A stretch of DNA of 64,000 nt from Manis javanica (taxonomy: Eukaryota; Chordata; Mammalia; Pholidota; Manidae): contig NC_133174.1 of the NCBI RefSeq assembly GCF_040802235.1, positions 131,927,213-131,991,212 of the forward strand, in the 5' to 3' direction. Every line of letters begins with the position of its first letter. The first letter of the stretch is position 1. The notes under the pieces were generated by a model. It did not search any database and was not told where the DNA came from. It saw only the letters and a program-made list of their open reading frames with translations. Of this stretch, positions 55,095 through 64,000 are shown piece after piece. Position numbers and translations under genes: made by a program.

Positions 55095-55325
55095 GAAACA
55101 AGGAATTTGGGTACTGGAGCAGATGGCCTGGGTTTGACTATAGTTTCTGCTATTTACCAGCTCTGTGGCTTTGGGCAGTTCACTTCATCTTTCAGATCCT
55201 ATTCTCTCATCTGTAAACAGAAGATATTAACCCTTGTCACCTAACTCCCAGAGTTCTTAGGAGGACTGAATGAAATAACGGTTATTTGTGGTAGAGATTG
55301 TATTACGTGTTCACTAAATTCTTTC
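55095..55325 (+). mobile_element. MIR SINE, nearly complete
   Basis: Sense MIR: 'gatggcctgggtttgacta', 'accagctctgtggctttgg', 'cattctctcatctgtaaac'-like sequence, 'ggaggactgaatgaaataa'. Confidence 0.75.
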
Positions 55326-55334
55326 CCCTTTCTT

Positions 55335-55705
55335 CATGAGCCCAGACTAGACTGCTTTTCCTCCTGGCTCCAGTTAGTAGGGCCACACAGCCATGTTCTG
55401 GCCAGTGGAAGTGATGTATGTTACCTCCATCCAGAGTTCCCCCAACCCACCACCACCACACCACCACTGACTCATTCCTTCTTGCCTTCTAGGTGCCAAT
55501 TCTCAAAACAGTTTTGAGAGCAATGTATGGAACATTGCCAGCCTTGAACTTAGAAAACTGCTTAGAGCTGAGCCTCCCCTCTGTCTACCTGTACTGGACA
55601 GAAAGGTACATAAGAAACAAATTTTATTGGGTCAACCCACTGAGATTCGGGAATCATTTGTTACTGCAGTTGGTCTATTCTGTGAAAAATAAAGTCTTAT
55701 GTAGA
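55335..55705 (+). mobile_element. MaLR/MLT1-like LTR or related repeat
   Basis: 'ggccagtggaagtgatgtat', 'tgtctacctgtactggaca', 'acccactgagattcgggaa' and 'tcatttgttactgcagttgg' resemble the 3' half of an old MaLR-type LTR. A CCA-rich tract lies at 55441-55467. The family is uncertain. Confidence 0.42.
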
Positions 55706-55709
55706 TATG

Positions 55710-56185
55710 ACATTAAATCAAAGACCAACTGGGGCAATGAAAAAAACAGAACTAATGGGCTAGGCTGAATTTCTTAAGAGTAGGCATTGGATCTAAGACA
55801 TACTGGCTCAAAAATAACTCTTCACTACATGTTCGGTCATTCCATTGGGCCTGTTGCTGGCAGTGGATCAGAAAGACAGCATGGGAAGTGGAATGGAAGA
55901 AGAAAGACATTGGCAACAATAAAAAAGTGGGACCAGGTATAGGGGGATAAATGCCTAGATGGAGGGTGGCAGAGTAGGCGAGCTCAGAAGCCTGAGGTCC
56001 TTGAAAAGAATCTTGGATCCAGAAGTCAGTCAAGCATCCATGAATTAGGGAGCACACAGATGTCAAGAAAGACAGCAAAGTGGAAACTAGGCACTTTATC
56101 CTAAGCCAACAAATGTGCAGAAGTGGTCAGTATGAGCTGTGGGATTGGAGGAGACAGGTTCAAAGACCAAGAAGATTGTTCTTCC
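55710..56185. other. unassigned sequence
   Basis: No recognised repeat. A 108-codon minus-strand frame (55752-56078) shows no known domain and is not called. Confidence 0.35.
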
Positions 56186-56255
56186 ACACCATTTGAAATT
56201 CTAGCCATTCTCCAGAACTCACCTCCAATGCTACCTTTTTTATGAAGACTTCAAC

Positions 56256-56445
56256 TAAGCCAGAAATTTTTAACCTGGAATTAATGAGCACAATGTGTAA
56301 GAATGAATTTCTGCAGTGTTCTTGAACCCTCTGGTCTTGAATGCAAAATTATGTGCCGCTATTTCTGAGGATAGAGTCCTTACTTGGATCTGCTTCTTAA
56401 AGGGAGTCTTTGAGGCAAAATGTTTAAGAATCATTTCACAGGTCT
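56256..56445. mobile_element. hAT-Charlie-like MITE remnant
   Basis: The left end 'gaaatttttaacctggaatt' and right end 'aaatgtttaagaatcattt' mirror the inverted ends of Charlie-type MITEs. In between, 'ttgaaccctctggtcttga' and 'agggagtctttgaggcaaaa' fit. It lies between two L2 pieces. Subfamily unknown. Confidence 0.42.
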
Positions 56446-56700
56446 TTTGAACACCTGAAATGCAAGTGACCATTCCTGTCCATCTCTTTACCCCCATGCT
56501 CAGCACAAAGTAGATACTCAGTAAGTGATCACTGAGTCTTCAATTTGAAATAGCTCCCCTGGGCTTCATGATTCTCAAATCACTTGGCTTGTAATTCCCT
56601 TGTGGCGTTCCTCACAGACTGCATTGTGTCTAAGTTCATTGCTTATTTGCTGTTTTTTTCTAGCCTATAATCATTTTAAGGGTAAGCAGGGTAAGATTTA
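56446..56700 (+). mobile_element. L2 LINE 3' end fragments
   Basis: 'tttacccccatgctcagcac', 'aaagtagatactcagtaagt' and, after a gap, 'taatcattttaagggtaagc' are pieces of the sense L2 terminus. A further L2 trace lies at 56190-56255. These may be one L2 interrupted by the Charlie-like element. Confidence 0.4.
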
Positions 56701-56734
56701 TCTTTACATTCTCTAAGATATGTTCATGGCATAA

Positions 56735-56935
56735 TTCAAAACACCCATTACCTCATTTGATTTTAACAACAATCATGAAAGATATGTAGTATCATCATCA
56801 TCCCCATTTTATGGATAGAAAACTACATCTCAGAAAGGTAAATTTGTTTATTTAGAGTCATACAGATAGTCAGTTAAGAGCCTGCAAATTCTTGTCTTTG
56901 ATTCTAAAGCTTTGTACTGTGGTCATGTTATAATT
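56735..56935 (-). mobile_element. MIR SINE fragment
   Basis: Reversed MIR: 'cattacctcatttgatttta', 'catccccattttatggatag', 'aactacatctcagaaagg', 'tcatacagatagtcagtta'. Confidence 0.65.
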
Positions 56936-57044
56936 TATGATATTATTTTATAATATGCTGCTGTAGCTGTTCCTCATGATTGTTGGCTTGAATGGACTTC
57001 AGCTGAATTGAATTTTATGGACACGGAATAGGCATGGATTATGT

Positions 57045-57215
57045 GGCAATTAAACCCTTGATCCAGTCTAATCATCTGATTTTACAGGGGGGTAAAAAGG
57101 AAACTTAGACTAGGAGAATGACTTGCCTGAAGTTGGGCAGCAAAATGTGCTTGAGCTCAGTATCTTAACTCCTGGATTGTTGCTGTTTCTTCCATTATGT
57201 TCTGTTCCTTCTCTC
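57045..57215 (-). mobile_element. MIR3/L3-related ancient repeat
   Basis: 'gatccagtctaatcatctga', 'ttttacaggggggtaaaaa', 'atgacttgcctgaagttggg' follow the reversed MIR3/L3 core, as at 4595-4760. Confidence 0.48.
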
Positions 57216-58355
57216 TCCTTGTTTCATGCTGCACTGGAGTAAAATCAAAGGGTCAAATTCAGGCAAGTTTCTATAAAAAGGTATGACATGTCTTTACAGC
57301 TTAATTTAGCTCATTAAATATTTTAAGATATCCTTTGACAGCTGGTAATGATCATGGTTCTTGATTAGACAATGCATTTTCATGCATCTAATTTTCTACA
57401 TTTTTTCTTTGATATTGTTTTTAAAATGGAAGTAGAAATGTGCCAGACCTTATGATAAATGTAGTCTACTTAATTCAAGCAATTACAGTCTCTCATTAGT
57501 AATAAATTAAATATTGAAGACACCAGATCATTTAAATGATTTAAATGTGTCAGATCAACAATCATGAAAGAGCCTTGTAACTTGGCATAATTTAAGAGGT
57601 CAAAGTGTGCCTTTTATAGTGATCATCCAGTATTTCTGATCTAGCTCACTCTCAGCTTCTATGACTCATGGGACTTACCCAAGATACTTGATGAGTTACA
57701 AACAGAGCCAACTGGGAGGAGCAAAATAGAATGATATCTGTGCCTAAGAATTGTTGGGAAGATATTCAGAACTGATGCCCATCATTGAAATGGTATTATC
57801 AGGAGAAGCTGCATTTGGGCTGTTTTTGTGATTCCAATATATCTCTTCCAATTAGACAATGAAAAACAAATTATTTTGGTACTGATTTTATCAAAACAAT
57901 TCCACTGAAAGACAAATAAATAAATATCCTCAAATCTCAAAATACCAATTGGAAGTATTAGTTTATTTCCCATTATTTTTTACCTAAATGCTTGATAATA
58001 GTACCATTTTTGTCTCCCTTAACTAAGGTCAACTGCAGAGTTAGTTCAGCCAATAGTGAAATCAGTCATAAAAGATTGGTTTAATAAAGAGAAATAGAAA
58101 AACCAGCAATTTAGGGATCAAACATATATTGACTTGGTTTCAACAATAAAAATTAAGTCTCTCACATAATAAAAGAATGTTACTTTCTGTGAGAAATTCA
58201 CTAAATCCTTGTTTGATAATTTTGTTGCCAAATTTAGAAAAACAGGGAATGCCAAACAGTTCTTTAGCAAACTAGTAGACCTAAATATTATAATAGCATC
58301 TTTTAAATGATGAAATCATGTCATCAAAGGGAAACTGTGTGATAGAAATGTAATA
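57216..58355. other. repeat-free AT-rich stretch, possible conserved noncoding sequence
   Basis: About 1.1 kb with no repeat recognised. It holds several short palindromes and AT-rich homeodomain-type motifs, including the perfect 14-mer 'atcatttaaatgat' at 57527-57540. No open frame of interest. Its role is inferred only from lack of repeats. Confidence 0.35.
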
Positions 58356-58359
58356 TAAG

Positions 58360-59250
58360 ATGTTAAAGTCATTCATTCAGCAAGCACTGATTGGCTACCT
58401 TGTAACTGAGTCCAGGGAAACAGGCCCAGTGTTACCTAGGTTGGAGAGCTGATTAAAGTAAGAGGTACACAGTCCTGCCCTCCAGGGGCTCTCAGCCTAG
58501 TAGTAGTGATAGCAGTAGAGAGCTAACTGGAATGAAAGGTGTCTAAAGAAAGAGATGGATGAAACACAGTGGGAGTTCTGGGAAGGAAGAAAACAATTCC
58601 AGCAGAGAAGATATTTGAAATCATGAGGTGACTACTTAGCACTAACACTCCAGTGAAAAAAATAGTCATTCTCCTGGACAAACTATTCTTCCTAATGAAG
58701 TATGGTCAGGTTATGCTGGTGGTCTACCTGGAGTGTTCACTGGAACACAGGAAGGTCTGGGAAAGATCTTGAAGAAGGTCACATGTGAACTGGGCTTAAA
58801 GAATAACAGTATCTAAAGCTAGAAAGGTCAGCAGGGACTTGATAATTGAAGGTGTTAGAGACCATGTTAAGGTATTTGAATATTGTCCTGTGGGCAATGG
58901 AAAGCTATCGAGGGTTTTAAGAAGAGGAGTGATGTGGTCATATTTGCCCTTGAGAAAGATCACCCTGGTTACAGTGTAGAAAAGAGGTTGGAGGGGATGG
59001 GAGCAGGAGAGAAGGCAGGAAAATCCACTGAATTAATTCAAGTTAAAGATGATGCGGGACTAAGAAGGTAGTCGTGGTAAGGCTTACAAAAGTGAAATTT
59101 ATTTGGCAAAAACGGAACAGACAGGACAGCTCTTAGAGATCCTACTAAGTAAAACTGATGGAACATGGTAAGTGATTGGGTTTGCGGGGAGATAGGAAGG
59201 AAGAAGAGGCAAAATACACCCTCAAGTTTTAACTTAGCTGACTATGTAGT
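58360..59250 (-). mobile_element. L2 LINE, diverged copy
   Basis: It opens with a reversed L2 terminus ('cattcattcagcaagcactg', 'cctgccctccaggggctctc'). It then matches L2 upstream sequence patchily, including 'gaagaggagtgatgtggtc' and 'agatcaccctggttacagtg'. The 58500-58860 part is the weakest. Confidence 0.5.
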
Positions 59251-59379
59251 GACAAATAGCATTTTATTAAGATATAAAACTCAGAAGGAACACATTTCAA
59301 TGGGAGTGGTGGCAGGCATAAGAAATTTAGGGGAAAAAAAGGGAGGAAACTGATCAGACTTTATGTGAATAAGAACTGC

Positions 59380-59448
59380 TTTATTTTTTATCACTGTAGC
59401 CCAAGGGTTTAGCTCAACAAATGCTGGGATGAATGAATGAGTGAAATG
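59380..59448 (+). mobile_element. L2 LINE 3' tip
   Basis: 'tttatcactgtagcccaagg', 'agctcaacaaatgctgggat' and 'gaatgaatgagtgaaatgaa' are the sense L2 end and tail. Confidence 0.48.
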
Positions 59449-59519
59449 AATTACTGTATTTGAAGTACCACTGAAGGTATTTGAATCTGTGAACTCTACT
59501 GTAGTGTAAAAAGAAAGCC

Positions 59520-61060
59520 CATTTCATGCTCTGACTCAATAGTTATTGAGCACCTACTGTATACCAGGTAAAATTCTAGGTACTGGGCTCACATCAGTGA
59601 GCAAAACAGTGGTTGACATGTATTCATGAACATACATTTTCATTAGATATTACAGACAATAAACAAACAAAATTCTTCACTTGGTGATAAATACTATGAA
59701 GAAAATAAATCAGTATAACAGGGTTAGAGAGTGACTAGATGTTTTTAATAACAAATGGGCTGGGGTAGTCTCTCCTAGGTGATATGTGAACCAAGAACTG
59801 AATGAAAGGGGGTGGGAAATGTGGCTCCTGGGGGGAAGAGTATTCCAGGCAGAGAGAATAGCAAGTGAAAAAGTCCTATGCAAGAGCGTGACTAACACGG
59901 TCATGTTCCAAGAATAGCAGCGATGGAAGTGTGACCTGGGTTGAGTGAGCAACAGGGAGGGGGTAGAAGATGAGGTTAGAGAAACCAAGGGCTGGATTAT
60001 GAAGACCTTTAAAAGGTACTGTAAGGACTTCGGCTTTTCTCTAAACAACATGAGCCCCATTAGATAGTTTTTAGCCGAGAAGTGATGTGATCTAACACAT
60101 TTTAATAGGATCGCTCTGCTGTGTAGAGAACAGTCTGTAAAGAGGCAAGAATAGAAGCCAGCAGACTAATTAGGAGCCTCGTTTGAAGTCACTAGCAAGA
60201 GACCACGATAGCTTGCATGACAGCAAAAGCAATGGAGATGATATGGTGAGAAGTGGCTGGGTTCTATTTCTGTTTAGTTTTGATTTGATTTTTGTTTATT
60301 TTTTGAAGGTAAAACTAGTAGGATTTATTTGAGTGTTGCTTATGGAATATGGGATAAAAAAGGAGACAAAGCTTTTTTAATTCCAAGGCATTTGGTTTAA
60401 ATAACTGAACAATAGCAACAATAACACTGCCATTTACTGAAATGGTGAAGACTGTAGGAGGAGCAGGTTTCAGGCTGTACTACCAGTAGTTTGGTATTAG
60501 ATGTGTTAAGCTTGAAATGCCTATTAGTACAGATGTACAGTTTGCAGGTAAGTGTACAAATATGTAATTCAGATAAGAATTCTGGGCAGAAGATAAAAAT
60601 CTGGGCATCGTCCGTATATAGATGGTATTTCTGGGAGTAGACAGAACCACCTAGGAGATTAGCGTAAGTAGAGGAAAAAATATATTGAGGACTAATCACT
60701 GAAGCATTATTCCAATATTTAGTTGTCAGCAGGATGCAGAGGATCTAAGCCAAAAGCAAGATAGGTCAGTAAGGCAGGAGAAGAAATGAGAAACAGTGGT
60801 GTCCCAGAATCAAGTGAATCAGTATTTTACAAAGGAGAGGGCATTCAACTTTCCAAATGTTGTGGACAGGTCACAGAAGGGGAGGACTGAACATTGATCT
60901 TTGTATTTGGCAACTAGGAAGTCACTTGTGACCTTGACAATAGCTGTTCAGTGCAGTGGAGTGGTGTGGTTTGGATGAAAGCATGATTTTAAGAGAAAAT
61001 GGGGAGAGAGAAAGTGGAGACAATACGTAGTGATTAATATTTCAAAGAGTATTGATGTAA
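59520..61060 (-). mobile_element. L2 LINE, long copy with ORF2 remnant
   Basis: About 1.5 kb of reversed L2 in good order: 'ttattgagcacctactgtat' at the 3' tip, 'gaagagtattccaggcagag', 'gaagacctttaaaaggtac', 'gagaagtgatgtgatctaac', 'aggatcgctctgctgtgtag', 'aaatggtgaagactgtagga', 'tgttaagcttgaaatgccta' and 'gggcatcgtccgtatataga'. It is the longest and clearest L2 in the window. The 5' border is vague (L2-like sequence may extend toward 61400). Confidence 0.8.
60397..60699 (-). pseudogene. L2 ORF2 reverse-transcriptase remnant
   Basis: A 100-codon minus-strand open piece inside the long L2. It holds the LINE reverse-transcriptase active-site motif as 'LYTDDAQIFI' (YxDD), preceded by His-Leu context as expected for CR1/L2-clade polymerases. 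Downstream the protein continues into the palm-thumb part with many substitutions. It is a fragment of about one tenth of ORF2, with stops on both sides, and is not functional. Confidence 0.72.
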
Positions 61061-61064
61061 AGGG

Positions 61065-62230
61065 AAGGATAGAAATGGGACTACCCAATCAGAAAGGGAG
61101 TGAGGGGTGCAAATGATGTAGGGTCTTATAGGGTTTTACTCTTATTAAGATGGGGAGCCATTACCCCATAACAGAATGCTAAGGAACCCAAACATGCAGA
61201 GGCTGAGAGAATGAAGAAGGTATCAGCATAGGAGACTGAGAAAGTGTTAATGAGGCGGGAAGCAAAACCAAGAAAATGTTTGCACAGAAACCAAGACAAG
61301 AGAGGAGAAGATGGACACAATATTATGTTATAGCGAGTTGAGGAGAGTTGAGAAGATCCAAGAGTAACAGTAATCAGGCACATTAATCTAGGAAAGAGGA
61401 GATTGGGTCCAAAGGCATATATAGAAGGGAAGTGTGTATGTGTGTGTACATGTGTGTGTATCATCCATAAAATGCCAATAGTTCCTTTAAAAAATTGCCA
61501 TCAGAGATTGAAGATTTTGGGCTTTAGGAAACTAAGGACACTAACCATTAAAGATTTGAATAAATGGCCAGTGTAATTCTAACTTTTTTAAAGGTGTGAG
61601 ATTGGTGAGTTAAACCTGGAATGGAGCGACTGAGTTTGAAAAGTGAAATTCAGATCTCAATGACTCTAGACCTAAAATTAGTGCACAATTACAATAATTA
61701 TATATTCCCCTTTTCCTGGGACAATTATGTCCCCCATCTCTCTTTGGTCTTTTTGGCTCTTCTTGATATTTATTTAAGCCACCCTTTGTGGATGTGCTTT
61801 TACTATGAGTTTCTTCATAGTAAATCTCTTTTGGAAATATGCAACTACAGATAATATTTAAGCATGTCTTAGGATCTAGGACTGAGGTAGAAATATTGAA
61901 CAGGAAGTAATCCTCACCTGTGTCTCTCCCCCTTAAGAATGTTTCTGGGAAAGTCTGACAGAGCATTGTTTGGTATATGTTGAGCTGACCAGAAGATAAA
62001 TTAGACCTGGAGGATTTTAACAGCATATTTCACCTGTGACAGACTATTGCGCTACAGGCTGACCTACGAAGGGAAGAGAAATCTTTGTGGACATTGATCA
62101 AAGCCACCATCTGCAAAGTTACTGGGTAAATATGGAATATGCCTGCTTTGGATTCTTCCTCTATGTCCCTTCCCTCCTAAATTTCATACAAACTTCAGTC
62201 CTTCTGTTAACATGATTACTTCTGATTAAA
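61065..62230. other. unassigned sequence
   Basis: 61065-61430 is purine-rich and may be more L2 in reverse. A short GT-rich tract lies at 61432-61461. The rest has no recognised repeat. Minus-strand frames of 112 and 138 codons (61126-61464, 61610-62026) lack recognisable domains and are not called. Confidence 0.35.
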
Positions 62231-62234
62231 ATTT

Positions 62235-62530
62235 AATTACCATTTATTGAGCAACTACACTGACTCAGGTATTTGGTCAAGCTAAAATAATAGCTTATGT
62301 TTATGTGTGTGTGAAATGCTCACCTGAATTATTTTAATGCTAGGAGTGCTACAATAAATCTCTTTGGTAGGTACTATTATTCTCTCATTTTACACATGAG
62401 AAAAGAGAGGGAAAGCAAGTTGAAATAACTTGCTCAACATCTTATACATAGGTAGCAGTGGAGCAAAGATTCAAACCCAAGGGGTATGGTTCCAGAACCT
62501 ATGCCCTTAACCACTAAACTCCACTGCCTT
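62235..62530 (-). mobile_element. MIR SINE with inserted or expanded middle
   Basis: Reversed MIR: 'accatttattgagcaacta', 'ttggtaggtactattattc', 'ctcattttacacatgagaa', 'cttgctcaacatcttata', 'aagattcaaacccaagg', 'cccttaaccactaaactcc'. It is longer than a standard MIR because of extra sequence near 62285-62330. Confidence 0.75.
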
Positions 62531-62559
62531 CTTACGGCAAGCATATTTTACTTCATACA

Positions 62560-62640
62560 TTTTTATGTCCATTTTATAGAAGAGGAAACTGAGGCTCAGA
62601 GCAAAGGATCAGTTAGGTGTTCAAAATAAAACAAATGGAA
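62560..62640 (-). mobile_element. MIR SINE core fragment
   Basis: 'tgtccattttatagaagag', 'gaggaaactgaggctcagag' and 'ggatcagttaggtgttcaa' give a second reversed MIR core right after the first. Confidence 0.55.
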
Positions 62641-62644
62641 AACA

Positions 62645-64000
62645 GAATTTCCATGCCAAGCTTATCAGTCTTCCCACATTAATAAAACATTTGATACATT
62701 TAGAGTTTACTTTTTCCTTAACTCAGTTATTGCCAAAATGTGCTTCTTTGTTTAAAAACACCGGGGTAGCGGGTGGTGCTCATTAGCAAATACTTTGCAA
62801 ACCATCTGGGGAATGCTGGGTTAAGCAAAGCTAAAGAGGTGTGTCTTTTCTACAGGTCTTTTCAATACCTTTGATATGCTAATGTACCTTTTGAAGCTTT
62901 GGGATGGGTATTTAGCAACTTAACCATGTAATTTGTTTTTCTCAGAGCATTTTACTAGTAAGTACATCGAACATACTTACACTAACTGCAAAACTACATT
63001 CCTGGGTACACACATTCTCTGGTGACCTTAATTAGATTGAAAAGCAATCTGGTTTCTGTATTTGATTAAGAGACACTCTGATCTTCATGGTTGAGAGGGA
63101 GGATGTAGCCTTTCTCAATAATCCCAGATTTAAATGCCATTCATTAAGTTATTTTGAAGATGTCCAGTCATATCCAATAGATAACTTGATCAGTTTTGGA
63201 GAGTGATATTTTCAGATTTAGTCCCAAAGTTCTAGGGAGAAGTTTTTCTTCGCAGTCATTACATGCCCTATACACCCATGACCACCCTCAAGGGGGCTGC
63301 CGATAATTTGTAATATAATTTTGTGGTTTCTGTTCTTGCAAAGCTAGTGACTATAGTCTATTCGCTGCCTTCAGAAGTGTCTCTGCAGTTGGATGAATTA
63401 CATGAATAGAAACCAAGATAAGAAATAAGAATATTCAATGCATGGGAAGATAAGAAACTGTTTATTGATTTTTCTCACATCTTAGCTCCAACGGGGTGAC
63501 ACCTAAAATGATATCTGCTTCAGTGCAGATATGGAAGTGATTGTAGTAATAAGGAAGTCTCAGGCCAGAAATTGCTCCATGTCCCCAGTATGAAATGGAG
63601 AAATAATATTTGGGGGTAACACTAATTTTGGAGAACCTACAGGAAGGTGCAACCCACCAAGTTTATAAATAAATGTAAGACTGTATTATGTGCCAGAAAA
63701 GAATGAGCTGAAATGCAAATGCTTTTTTCTCCTCAGGGAAGTCATTAGGAATAAAAACCAATAGTCAGGTTGTTGTGATTTGAAGCCAAATTTCATGGCT
63801 ATTAGGAAAAAAGCAGGATCTCTGTTTTCTTAAAAAGACCAATTGTGGTGGGGCTGAGCAAGGTCCATACAGAGAAGAAATGCCTTAGGCCTAGAAAAGT
63901 AAAGGAGGAATACACATACACACACACACCAATTTTGCACTTGGGTTTAATAGTCTTTCACAGAATTAGGAAATCATTGGTTACCAAAATTGGGAGAGAT
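62645..64000. other. unassigned sequence to the window end
   Basis: No firm feature. 62760-63060 ('tttgcaaaccatctggggaa', 'gaatgctgggttaagcaaag') might be an old DNA-transposon MITE, but I could not place it. A short AC-rich tract lies at 63913-63928. Confidence 0.35.

Noticed and set aside
61610-62026. 138-codon minus-strand frame
   Set aside because: No domain recognised and no gene context; biased composition.
62735-63060. possible DNA-transposon MITE
   Set aside because: Some wording felt familiar, but inverted ends and target duplication could not be shown.
1-64000. CRISPR arrays, bacterial operons, tRNA or rRNA genes
   Set aside because: No regularly spaced direct repeats, no operon-like frames and no cloverleaf or rRNA cores were seen; the repeat content is mammalian.

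Overview
This window is nuclear DNA of a placental mammal. It carries dense, old layers of MIR and L2, MaLR-type LTRs, hAT/Tigger DNA-transposon remnants, several generations of L1, and dinucleotide microsatellites. No Alu, B1/B2, carnivore tRNA-Lys SINE, bovine or equine SINE was recognised in 64 kb. That argues against primate, rodent, dog/cat, ruminant or horse. The L1 3' ends look laurasiatherian-like, and a SINE-poor lineage such as pangolin is possible; this is a low-confidence guess. No host protein-coding exon, tRNA, rRNA or snRNA gene was recognised. The window reads as intergenic or deep intronic sequence. Repeat families were assigned by eye from remembered consensus features, and most repeat borders are accurate only to about 10-40 bases.

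Layout. 1-11.7 kb: an LTR-like stretch, a MER44/Tigger7 MITE, many MIR and L2 pieces, an MLT1 LTR, and an L2 split by an LTR inserted at 8.76-9.57 kb. 11.9-18.5 kb: a pile of old L1 pieces, nearly all on the minus strand. It contains one L1 3' fragment with a visible 14-bp target-site duplication and a decayed ERV-L-like pol fragment. 18.5-24 kb: MIRs, another MLT1 LTR and long unassigned stretches. 24.2-26.4 kb: more minus-strand L1M/HAL1-like sequence. 26.9 kb: a perfect 46-bp AT-cored palindrome. 28-36 kb: plus-strand L1M pieces, a pure (AC)29 microsatellite and two opposed copies of one unclassified repeat. 37.7-40.6 kb: a GC- and CpG-richer block that is largely unexplained.

40.8-47.0 kb holds a near full-length L1 (5' UTR, ORF1, ORF2, 3' UTR) that is broken by frameshifts and stops. 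47-50 kb is mostly unassigned. 50.05-51.72 kb is a 5'-truncated minus-strand L1 inside a MIR, with a 17-18 bp target-site duplication. 52-64 kb carries MIR, MER5A-like, Charlie-like and L2 pieces. The best of these is an unusually long L2 (59.5-61.06 kb) that keeps a recognisable reverse-transcriptase YxDD box.

No genes here work together as a pathway. What is readable is an insertion history: L2/MIR first, then MaLR and other LTRs and old L1M, then two younger L1 subfamilies with different 3' UTRs. I did not find a convincing undescribed biological system. The best leads are the 37.7-40.6 kb CpG-richer block, the palindrome, and the repeat-free stretches that could be conserved noncoding sequence.
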